Positions 1 to 6,936 of a DNA stretch of 58,430 nucleotides are shown here, one piece after another. Each line of letters begins with the position of its first letter. The first letter of the stretch is position 1. This stretch comes from a virus. A program made the translations under genes and the position numbers. The stretch spans positions 1 to 58,430 of the IMG/VR virus record IMGVR_UViG_3300027862_000004. The stretch is one strand, 5' to 3'. A model generated the notes under the pieces. That model did no database searches. It was not told the DNA's origin and worked only from the letters and a program-made list of their open reading frames with translations.

Positions 1-7
1 CCTGGGA
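1..7. repeat. 7-base terminal overlap with the right end
   Basis: Bases 1-7 (cctggga) are identical to 58424-58430. Merging them keeps the tape measure frame open and in phase. Butting the ends without overlap meets a stop codon within 20 codons. This supports a circular map of about 58,423 bp. Confidence 0.65.
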
Positions 8-1161
8 AGGCTTTTGTTGTATCAACTCCGGAACTGGATACCTCTAAGATAGCTGTTCAAGTGAAAGGATTGGAAACAGTTTTACATAATGCTGTTAACC
101 AGATTCACTTACCCACGATTGATCTTTCGCATGCTGTAACTGGAACGACGACATTTGAGAAATTGTTTGTGACGGCTAGTAAGACTGCTACGGATAGCTT
201 GGTGACGATGCACAACACGGCTGTAGGTGCTGCAACGGCCATGCAGAATACATCGGCGCACAGTGTGTCGGCCATTCAGGAGATGGCTCGCGCTGCTGTC
301 ACGACTCCGACTGGAGTGACGGATGCTTTTCATGCCGTTGATACCGCATCACTTATTAAGACGGTGAAGGCTGTGAAAGGTGAATTAGGGAGTATCCCTG
401 ATGCCTTTGATGTGGAGACGTTGCAAAGAAAGATTGCTCAGGCTGATAGTGTGATTGCTAGGACGGGAGAGTATATTAATGATGGATCTGATGAGTGGCG
501 TACGTGGGTGCTGGAAGCTGAAAAAGCTGCTTCGAAGGCGCAGAAAGCAGTAGTTGGAACGAATGAGTATGTCAACGATGGATCTGATGAATGGAGAACA
601 TGGACGCAAGAGGCTGAAAAGGCGGCATCAAAAGCACAGAAGGCGCTGATTGGAACGAATGAGTATGTCAACGATGGAGCAAAGGAGTGGCAAATATGGA
701 GGCATGAGGCGGATAATGCGGCTTTGGCGGTGGGACGTGTGACGAAGCAGGTCGAGCCGATCTCTGTTGCAGCTGGGCGCGCGACTCGGTTAATCGAGCC
801 GACATCAAGTGAAGAACCGACGAGTTTTGCGGTTGGCGGAATTGTGCCAGCCTACGCCGCGCAAGGTCGAGTCATTAATTTTGTTCCACGTGGAACAGAC
901 ACCGCGCCAGCGATGCTAACCCCAGGCGAGCGAGTGCTGAGCGTGCCGCAGAATCGGCAGTTTGAACAGCAACAAGAAGAACTTTCACAGCCACAGAAAC
1001 AGACTGTGTTCTATATCACGAACAACATTGCGGCACTCGATGCGAAGAGTTTCAAGGAGATGCTGGATCGAGAGGGTATCCCGTATATCCTAGAGGAGGT
1101 GGCGGATAACCGACGTGGCTACCAAACGCGGTTGAATGCCCTGTTGAAGAGGCCTGCATAA
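1..1161 (+). CDS. Tail tape measure protein, C-terminal part (5'-open)
   Basis: The frame is open from base 1 to the stop at 1159-1161, so the true start lies off the left edge. It continues the reading frame that runs off the right edge when the 7-base end overlap is used. The tape measure protein sets tail length and spans the tail tube before DNA ejection. This part has three tandem 32-aa charged helical repeats (463-750) and then the motif GGIVPAYAAQGRV...RGTDT.PAMLTPGERVLS (about 835-945), a hallmark of tape measure C-termini. The same motif occurs at the other end of the window (58249-58390). A GTG at 61 could be an internal start but has no clear ribosome site. The distal tail gene follows after one base. 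Confidence 0.85.
   Translation, partial: PGKAFVVSTPELDTSKIAVQVKGLETVLHNAVNQIHLPTIDLSHAVTGTTTFEKLFVTASKTATDSLVTMHNTAVGAATAMQNTSAHSVSAIQEMARAAVTTPTGVTDAFHAVDTASLIKTVKAVKGELGSIPDAFDVETLQRKIAQADSVIARTGEYINDGSDEWRTWVLEAEKAASKAQKAVVGTNEYVNDGSDEWRTWTQEAEKAASKAQKALIGTNEYVNDGAKEWQIWRHEADNAALAVGRVTKQVEPISVAAGRATRLIEPTSSEEPTSFAVGGIVPAYAAQGRVINFVPRGTDTAPAMLTPGERVLSVPQNRQFEQQQEELSQPQKQTVFYITNNIAALDAKSFKEMLDREGIPYILEEVADNRRGYQTRLNALLKRPA
463..750 (+). repeat. Three tandem 96-bp repeats in the tape measure gene
   Basis: Units start at 463, 559 and 655. Each encodes 32 residues of the form GTNEYVNDGSDEWRTW followed by an alanine/lysine-rich helix (EAEKAASKAQKA). The third unit has diverged at its end. Repeat number in tape measure proteins is expected to alter tail length, which is known for the family; here it is inference. 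Confidence 0.85.
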
Positions 1162-1162
1162 C

Positions 1163-1984
1163 GTGGCCGATTCGCTGCTCTACACTCATCCAGAGGACAA
1201 TATTGCTGGGCGTGTGGTGCCCACGCTGACGACTGGGACCGTCGCGAGTGGTTATCAGATCGCGTACCTTTATGATAGTGATCCTTCGAATCCATTCAAA
1301 ACGGTCGGGACGACGTTTCGATTAGTCTGGGATTTTGGTGTCGCGACACTTGTGAAAGGCGTCGCACTTATTCATCATAATTTTGTGGCTGGATTGTCCG
1401 GTGTGTTCTTTCAGATGCACACGGCGAATGTGTGGACATCTCCCGCGTTTTCGCATGTGCTGGTGCCTCCGGCCTATCTGCTCGACCAGTTTCCTGTGAA
1501 TGTCTTCGGTGACTTTCGCACGTTGCTTCCAACGTATCGCTATGCGAGTCTGGCTGTGACTGTCGCGAATGTGGTATCCTGCTCGATTGGCGAGTTTCTG
1601 ATTCTGTCAGAATTGCGGTCGATCGATGGGTTCACGATGTCGTCGAGTGATGATCAGGAAGATCATCCCATTGTAGAGCATAAAACCGATGTCGGTGTGT
1701 CCACGATCTTCCTCCACGGGACGCGCTTACGTTGGTTCCGAGGGAATGTATTGCAAGGGAAGACGACGGCAGACAACATCAGGAACTGGGGCCGAGCGAC
1801 GTATGGAAGAGGGCTGCCGTTTCTGATTGTGCCGTTGACGTACAGTGATGCGGAGCCGTGGTTGGTGCGGTGGGAAGATGGCAAGATCAATCGGCACTAT
1901 CATGAATCGAAAGGGTATAGTACGTATAGCTTAGCGTTCGAGGAGATTTCACGTGGTCTCAAGCCAACACCGAGCGCGGTGTAG
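1163..1984 (+). CDS. Distal tail protein candidate
   Basis: A 273-aa protein directly after the tape measure gene, with a GTG start one base past its stop. Position and size fit a distal tail protein linking tail tube to baseplate. The sequence is beta-rich with a C-terminal segment (about residues 165-260) containing VGVSTIFLHGTRLRWFRG and a tryptophan-rich region. No signal peptide or catalytic motif is visible. The function is inferred from synteny only. Confidence 0.7.
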   Translation: MADSLLYTHPEDNIAGRVVPTLTTGTVASGYQIAYLYDSDPSNPFKTVGTTFRLVWDFGVATLVKGVALIHHNFVAGLSGVFFQMHTANVWTSPAFSHVLVPPAYLLDQFPVNVFGDFRTLLPTYRYASLAVTVANVVSCSIGEFLILSELRSIDGFTMSSSDDQEDHPIVEHKTDVGVSTIFLHGTRLRWFRGNVLQGKTTADNIRNWGRATYGRGLPFLIVPLTYSDAEPWLVRWEDGKINRHYHESKGYSTYSLAFEEISRGLKPTPSAV

Positions 1985-1987
1985 GAG

Positions 1988-2098
1988 ATGATGTCAACAT
2001 ATTCGTCCGGTGTGTTCGCCATGATCATTGGTCTCGGTGTGTTGTTGGTGTGCTTTGCGTGGCTCTCAGGGAGTAGTTGCGATGTTTCTCTTCGGTGA
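1988..2098 (+). CDS. Tiny single-pass membrane protein
   Basis: A 36-aa ORF with ATG-ATG preceded by TAGGAG, between the distal tail gene and the next tail gene, overlapping that gene's start by 17 bases. Residues 8-27 form one strongly hydrophobic segment (VFAMIIGLGVLLVCFAWLSG). It is one of several such micro-ORFs in this genome. Function is unknown. Confidence 0.5.
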   Translation: MMSTYSSGVFAMIIGLGVLLVCFAWLSGSSCDVSLR

Positions 2099-3152
2099 TA
2101 CCTTTGATAGTTATGTCACGGCGCAATTAAGCCGCCGCTATCAGCGGGTGGGTCAGCCGTCGCTTCCTGGCAATGGTGTTGAAATTAGCGCAGGGAATGG
2201 TCGCGGTGGCAGTCAATCATTACGCTGTACCAATGGTAATGGGCTTGTTGGGCGTGGGATTACGTTGAGTACGGCCACGCACTTTGTTCACTTTGCGATT
2301 CGTCCTACAGTGCTTACAACACAAGGGTTGATCGCGTTCTGGAACAGTGTGTATCAGCGGCAGCATGTGGTGATTTCGCTGAATGATAACGGCTCGTTAT
2401 CGGTGAGGAAGGAAACCACCAATACCGGTGCACTCACTATTATCACAGCGACTGTGCTTGGTACGACACCAGCTGGGCTGGTGACACCGAATGCTTGGGT
2501 GCATGTTGGCTGCGCGGTGAAAGTACACGCTTCTACTGGTACCGCCACGCTGTATGTGAACGGCGCAGTGGTGCTGACACTGACTGGACTCAATACTTAT
2601 AACGCGACGTGTGCGACGACAGAAGTGGATGAGATCGTTATTGGGTATTTTGGCGGCGACGTGTGCGACTTCGATGATTTCATCATTTCTGATGATGTCG
2701 CTGGCGATGGGCGAACAACGTTTCTGGGCGATCAGATCGGCGAAGTGGTCTCAGTGCTTGCTGATGGGAGTAGCACGCAATGGACGCGTAATACCGGGGC
2801 AACGAATGCGAGCTGTGTGGATGATACTGTTCCAGATGACGATACCACGACGGTGGCAGCGGCGACAGTGGGGTTCACCGACCTCTATACACTGGTCGGC
2901 GCACCAGTGCGTGTGACTGATCCTGTAAGTTGTCTTCAGCTCGTGACTGTCGCGAAGAAGTCTGAAGGTGGGACAAGAGCACTAGCGCATGTCGTGCGGA
3001 GTGCTGGCACCAACTATCCGCAGGGTGATCAGTATCTGGGCAGCACGTATGTGACCCAGCAGACGCCAGTGACCAAGAATCCGGCCACGAGTGCGGATTG
3101 GTTAGTCGCTGCGGTCAGTGCGTTGGAGATTGGGCAAAAGGTCACGGTGTAA
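2082..3152 (+). CDS. Tail appendage protein with LamG/concanavalin-like domain
   Basis: A 356-aa protein. I chose ATG 2082 (MFLFGDTFDSY) because that N-terminus is typical of phage concanavalin-like proteins; the frame extends upstream but that part is not protein-like. Residues about 60-210 show the LamG pattern: FAIRPTV, then FWN, then WVHVGCAVKVHASTGTATLYVNG, and an acidic DVCDFDDFIISDD strand. Such domains usually bind glycans or form trimers in virion tips. The C-terminal third resembles other phage structural proteins and has no recognisable enzyme motif. Confidence 0.75.
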   Translation: MFLFGDTFDSYVTAQLSRRYQRVGQPSLPGNGVEISAGNGRGGSQSLRCTNGNGLVGRGITLSTATHFVHFAIRPTVLTTQGLIAFWNSVYQRQHVVISLNDNGSLSVRKETTNTGALTIITATVLGTTPAGLVTPNAWVHVGCAVKVHASTGTATLYVNGAVVLTLTGLNTYNATCATTEVDEIVIGYFGGDVCDFDDFIISDDVAGDGRTTFLGDQIGEVVSVLADGSSTQWTRNTGATNASCVDDTVPDDDTTTVAAATVGFTDLYTLVGAPVRVTDPVSCLQLVTVAKKSEGGTRALAHVVRSAGTNYPQGDQYLGSTYVTQQTPVTKNPATSADWLVAAVSALEIGQKVTV

Positions 3153-3155
3153 GTT

Positions 3156-3755
3156 ATGGCCACAGTTTGGTCAAAGACAGTTGGCTCCTCACTCCTCACA
3201 CTGCAATCGGTCGCCTCAAATACGGTGGTGCTTGGCAGTGCGATTGATGTCTCGACGAAGTATGCGGCCTTTATTGGGATGCACTTTGGGCGGCGCACAG
3301 CATCAGTGCTGACGACTGGTGCGAAGATCCGAGTTGAAGGTTCGACCAAATCGTCTGGCGATGGATTTTGGTTTCCGCTGGTGGAGTTTCAGTCACTTAT
3401 CGCGGCGGCGGAATCAGAAGCGGTGAGCGGCACAGTTGGTAGTGGTACGAATGTGATCACAGTAGCCTCGACGACCAATCTGACTGTTGGCGATATGATT
3501 TATATTGACAATAGCACTATTGCTAATTCGGAGTGGGGACGGATCATCGCTGTCAGCACGAATGTGTCCGTCACGATCGAAGATAATCTGGTGAATGCTC
3601 AGACAGGTTCGACGTTGTACGACCAAGCTGAAATGTATTCGGCGTCGTTGGATTTGAGTGCGATTGGACGTATTCGTCTCGTGGCGGACTTCTCTGGAAC
3701 AGGGCAAGCGTGTGCGATTGAGGCCGTGATGAATACTGCGGATTCGCTTGGATGA
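3156..3755 (+). CDS. Probable virion structural protein
   Basis: A 199-aa beta-rich protein starting 3 bases after the upstream stop. A central segment (about residues 85-150, VSGTVGSGTNVITVASTT to TIEDNLVNAQTG) resembles small beta-roll or carbohydrate-binding-like repeats in phage tail proteins. It lies in an uninterrupted tail-appendage operon and overlaps the next ORF by 4 bases (ATGA type). No enzyme motif is visible, and I cannot name a family. Confidence 0.65.
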   Translation: MATVWSKTVGSSLLTLQSVASNTVVLGSAIDVSTKYAAFIGMHFGRRTASVLTTGAKIRVEGSTKSSGDGFWFPLVEFQSLIAAAESEAVSGTVGSGTNVITVASTTNLTVGDMIYIDNSTIANSEWGRIIAVSTNVSVTIEDNLVNAQTGSTLYDQAEMYSASLDLSAIGRIRLVADFSGTGQACAIEAVMNTADSLG

Positions 3756-4546
3756 CGACCAAGCCACTGGCAGGTGCGCGACCGAGGGAGGGCCATCCCT
3801 TCACTTTTGGTCTACGTCATGCATTTCTTTTCAACGAGCGTGCTGGACGCATGATCACAGACTGTGTGACAAGCATGCACGGCTTTTTCCGTACTGGTGA
3901 AGCGAATCTGCAGTGGTTTGGAACTGCGATAGCGACTGGCTGGTCGAACACGATTCATGGCTGTTCAGTACTGTTCAGTGGCGCGGAAGACATCGGCAAC
4001 TTTGACAAAGCCGTGTTTGCTCGTACGGCAGGCGAAGGCTCGTTTTCCATTGTGATGGGGTGCGCAATCGGTAATACTGCTAGTTGGCAGACGTTATGGG
4101 GAGCTGGTGCGAATGACGGCTTGTACGTTAACCCGAGCGGTCAAATCATCTACTACCCATTTGGTGCAGGTCATACGCTCACAAGTGCGGAGTTCAATCT
4201 TCCGCACGTCGTCAGCGTGACATGGAAGAATGATGTCCTATCCTATATGTTCGACGGCGTAGACGACATCGGGGTCGTATCTGCTGTTAACGCTAAACTC
4301 GTGGCAACCAACACCATCGGTGGACACACCGCAGAGTTTTTATACGGACAGGTCTCTTTCCTTTATATTTACGACCGATTCATCGCGCCGTCGCTTATGG
4401 CGCAAATCCATCGTGATCCATTCGCGGCGTTTACCCCGCTGAGAGTTTACGTGCCAGGAGCAGCCGCAGCGAGTGGTACGGCGAAGCACCGACGTTCGCT
4501 TTCCGCGTTGGGCACACGGATGGGTGTGCGGCAGGTGCAGCCATGA
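3752..4546 (+). CDS. LamG-like tail protein
   Basis: A 264-aa protein whose start overlaps the previous stop. It has the layout of phage LamG proteins: FTFGLRHAFLFNERAG near the N-terminus, then GGHTAEFLYGQVSFLYIYDR and a C-terminal QIHRDPFAAF tail, which is common in phage LamG proteins. It probably forms part of the tail tip or a side fibre contacting host glycans. It overlaps the next gene by 4 bases, so the genes are likely co-translated. Confidence 0.72.
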   Translation: MTTKPLAGARPREGHPFTFGLRHAFLFNERAGRMITDCVTSMHGFFRTGEANLQWFGTAIATGWSNTIHGCSVLFSGAEDIGNFDKAVFARTAGEGSFSIVMGCAIGNTASWQTLWGAGANDGLYVNPSGQIIYYPFGAGHTLTSAEFNLPHVVSVTWKNDVLSYMFDGVDDIGVVSAVNAKLVATNTIGGHTAEFLYGQVSFLYIYDRFIAPSLMAQIHRDPFAAFTPLRVYVPGAAAASGTAKHRRSLSALGTRMGVRQVQP

Positions 4547-5007
4547 CTTTCAAGGTGACCATTACCGACTCCATAACAGGCCAGCCCATTCAGGGTGCGC
4601 TTGTTGGTGCAAACGACGAAATTACGGGCCAGAGTTTCTTGCGCTCGACTGACGGCGAAGGCTATGCGGACGTTGCCATGCTGGGGGCGGTCCATATCGG
4701 GGATCGCGTCACGCTCTTTGTACTGAAAGATGGTTACCAACAGCATATCAAGGGCGACGCACTCATAGTGACTTCAGGCGATCAGACTCTCACAGTCGCG
4801 CTGGTCGCGCTACGCCCTTTTGAACCGGCCTTCCAGGCGGCTCCGCGTGTCTGGAAGGGAAACATGTGTGGGGTACGTATACTGGGATTGCCACCAGTAC
4901 CAGGTGGAGCTACTAATCCGTCATTGGTGCTCTCTTGGCTCTATCCTCGTTATAACGATGTCGATCGTGCGAAGATCCGGGTCGCATGGAAAGGCGAAAC
5001 GACGTGA
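4543..5007 (+). CDS. N-terminal half of a split tail protein (Ig-like domain)
   Basis: A 154-aa product. Residues 1-95 form a carboxypeptidase-regulatory/Ig-like fold: ITDSITGQPIQGALVGA, a DGEGYADV turn and GDQTLTVAL. The rest (PPVPGGATNPSLVLSWLYP to AKIRVAWKG) is the start of a second domain that ends abruptly after VAWK. Its natural continuation begins at 5465 with YPDVLLSWPDD. An HNH endonuclease gene sits between the halves, so this is one piece of a gene in two parts. The last four residues (GETT) probably come from the insert. Confidence 0.75.
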   Translation: MTFKVTITDSITGQPIQGALVGANDEITGQSFLRSTDGEGYADVAMLGAVHIGDRVTLFVLKDGYQQHIKGDALIVTSGDQTLTVALVALRPFEPAFQAAPRVWKGNMCGVRILGLPPVPGGATNPSLVLSWLYPRYNDVDRAKIRVAWKGETT

Positions 5008-5468
5008 CTATTCAAGAGATCATCCGCGATCGTTCGCTCCCGGAGCCCAACACTGGCTGTTGGCTCTGGACGGCTGGTCTCGACAATCACGGCTATGGCC
5101 AACTCACGCATCGCCACGGTCACAACGGCAAAGCGTATCGAGTGTCCTACGAAGCCTTCGTAGGATCGATTCCGAAAGGGCTCACTCTCGATCATCGGTG
5201 CCGCACGAGATGTTGTGTCAACCCGGATCATCTCGAACCAGTGACGTTGGCTGAGAATAAGCGTCGAGGAATGAGTTTCGCTGCTATTCACGCGCGGAAG
5301 ATCGTTTGCCCTCAAGGGCATTCTCTGTCGCCGGAGAGTGGCAATGTACGAATATACAGGACATCGCGCGTGTGTAAGACATGCCATCGCCTTCACGAAG
5401 CCGCGCGTCAGCAGCGAAGGCGTGCTGGCTTTCTGCCATTGAAACCAGGATTTCAAAAAACGCGATGA
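4986..5468 (+). CDS. HNH homing endonuclease, intron-less, splitting a tail gene
   Basis: A 160-aa protein with ATG inside the 3' end of the upstream gene. Residues 11-60 show the CWLWTAGLDNHGYGQ motif of phage HNH enzymes. The catalytic region is LTLDHRCRTRCCVNPDHLEP (about residues 60-80). A C-terminal zinc module has CPQGH then CKTCHR (about residues 103-140). Its stop overlaps the ATG of the downstream half (ATGA at 5465-5468). The insert is about 470 bp, almost all coding, so there is little room for a group I intron. It looks like a free-standing mobile endonuclease that split the host gene. Confidence 0.88.
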   Translation: MERRNDVTIQEIIRDRSLPEPNTGCWLWTAGLDNHGYGQLTHRHGHNGKAYRVSYEAFVGSIPKGLTLDHRCRTRCCVNPDHLEPVTLAENKRRGMSFAAIHARKIVCPQGHSLSPESGNVRIYRTSRVCKTCHRLHEAARQQRRRAGFLPLKPGFQKTR

Positions 5469-6151
5469 GATATCCGGATGTTCTCCTTAGTTGGCCAGAC
5501 GATCGAGCCTTCGGTCGAACGCCGGCACAATTCTTAGCAACGTGCCACGAGCTGATTGCGGATGGTTTCTACCCGTGCCCGATGCTCTGTTCGAAGGACT
5601 TCGATCCGGCGGATGTGCCTGCGATCCTCGCTGCGCTTGAACCCGTCTTGCCACTCCTCATTGGCGTCGTGCCACGGGTATGTATCGGCTGGGAGCTGTC
5701 CCTCTGGCTCAGCCCGACGCAGGTCCAAGACTTGATCGACCGACTCGCGCCGATGTTCGTCGCCTATGGCTGCAAGGTGTACGTTCACTTCCAGCAGGGG
5801 TATCTTTCCTTTCCGCAGCCTGACCACGACAATGCATCCTTTTGGTTGAAGCAGATGGGGAAGTTGACGGGCGTGCTCCATCAGCGATCGCTCGACTGGG
5901 ATCCACCGATGTATCAAGCGCGCCTCGTGGATTGCCTGCAACGTTTTGCGGGGCAATTCAATATGCCGTCGGATAGCGGATTCGGTCATCCGTTTGATCT
6001 CGTAGCGTTAGAAATCACGGCACAGACACAATTCAATGGCTCCATGACCGAGGCGGATGGTGACGCGTGGGGCCGGGTCGCTCTTGATACGCCCGGTGTG
6101 ACTGGTCCATTCGGTCTCGTGCGAGTCATGGGATCAGGGAATGGGGCATAA
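5465..6151 (+). CDS. C-terminal half of split tail protein (TIM-barrel-like)
   Basis: A 228-aa product whose ATG overlaps the HNH stop codon, suggesting translational coupling. It begins within a domain (MRYPDVLLSWPDDRAFG) that lacks its own N-terminal cap. An acidic CIGWELSLWL strand, VYVHFQQGYLSFPQPD and a DSGFGHPFDLVALEIT strand give the alternating pattern of a glycoside-hydrolase-like TIM barrel, but I cannot prove catalysis. It pairs with 4543-5007, and the two halves may associate in the virion. It ends in GSGNGA, common in phage tail-tip enzymes. Confidence 0.72.
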   Translation: MRYPDVLLSWPDDRAFGRTPAQFLATCHELIADGFYPCPMLCSKDFDPADVPAILAALEPVLPLLIGVVPRVCIGWELSLWLSPTQVQDLIDRLAPMFVAYGCKVYVHFQQGYLSFPQPDHDNASFWLKQMGKLTGVLHQRSLDWDPPMYQARLVDCLQRFAGQFNMPSDSGFGHPFDLVALEITAQTQFNGSMTEADGDAWGRVALDTPGVTGPFGLVRVMGSGNGA

Positions 6152-6191
6152 ACCTAGGCACCATGCGTAGTCTGATGCATGTGTAGCCGTT

Positions 6192-6275
6192 ATGGCGTGG
6201 TCTGATGCCGTAGTCACTGTTGTCTGTCTCATGGTGATCTGTGCGATTTTTTGGGCTGTGAACCGGTGGATGTAA
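6192..6275 (+). CDS. Tiny single-pass membrane protein
   Basis: A 27-aa ORF in the gap after the split tail gene, ending 7 bases before the next start. Residues 6-22 are a continuous hydrophobic helix (AVVTVVCLMVICAIFWA) followed by NRW. No strong ribosome site is visible. It belongs with the other micro membrane ORFs of this genome. Function is unknown. Confidence 0.4.
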   Translation: MAWSDAVVTVVCLMVICAIFWAVNRWM

Positions 6276-6282
6276 ATCCGTT

Positions 6283-6870
6283 ATGCTCCTCAAACTGAGC
6301 ACTGCGCGCAATCGCCCAATCCTCATGGTGGATTCGGCCGATCATGTGACTGGGAAGACTGGACTGACGCTCACAATCACCGTGTCGAAGGACGGTGCAG
6401 CCTTCGCCACGATTACCCCAACAGTCACAGAGCTCTCGAGTGGCTGGTATAATCTTGCCCTCACGACGACCCATACCAATACGCTTGGCGCACTGGCACT
6501 CCATATCACCTCCACTGGCGCTGACCCAACTGATCTGGCTGATGAAGTGCTGACGGCACTGCCAGGTGACGCTGATGCCAACGTCGCAGCCATCAAAGCG
6601 AAGACCGATAACTTACCCGCTTCGCCAGCGGCCGTCTCCGATATTCCCACGGCGATTCAAAATGCTGATGCGCTCCTCAAGCGCGACATGAGCGCCGTGA
6701 CGGGGGAAGCGGCGCGTTCACCGCTCAATGCGCTGAGGTGGTTGCGTAACCGCTGGTCTGTTGTGACAGGTACACTCAATGTGTATAAGGAAGATGATGT
6801 GAGTGTGGCGTGGAGTGGGCCTGTGACGACAACACCGGGTGATCCAACAACAGGTGTTGATCCGGCTTAG
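6283..6870 (+). CDS. Tail fibre/baseplate-type structural protein
   Basis: A 195-aa protein. The N-terminal domain (about residues 15-90: VDSADHVTGKTGLTLTITVS, then WYNLALT and LGALALHITSTGADPTD) matches a pattern very common in phage baseplate or fibre proteins. Residues 95-115 (AAIKAKTDNLPASPA) form the usual linker helix. The C-terminus holds a short domain (LRNRWSVVTGTLNVYKEDD) also seen in tail proteins. The role is structural by synteny, and the exact position in the tail is unknown. Confidence 0.72.
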   Translation: MLLKLSTARNRPILMVDSADHVTGKTGLTLTITVSKDGAAFATITPTVTELSSGWYNLALTTTHTNTLGALALHITSTGADPTDLADEVLTALPGDADANVAAIKAKTDNLPASPAAVSDIPTAIQNADALLKRDMSAVTGEAARSPLNALRWLRNRWSVVTGTLNVYKEDDVSVAWSGPVTTTPGDPTTGVDPA

Positions 6871-6936
6871 ATCAGATGACGCCAAGTGAGATGGCGACGC
6901 ACCAGACGGACTGTCGATGCGGCCGAGCATTTTAGC

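Noticed and set aside
4993-5462. A group I intron in the tail gene
   Set aside because: Almost all of the roughly 470-bp insert is HNH coding sequence, leaving no space for a catalytic intron core.
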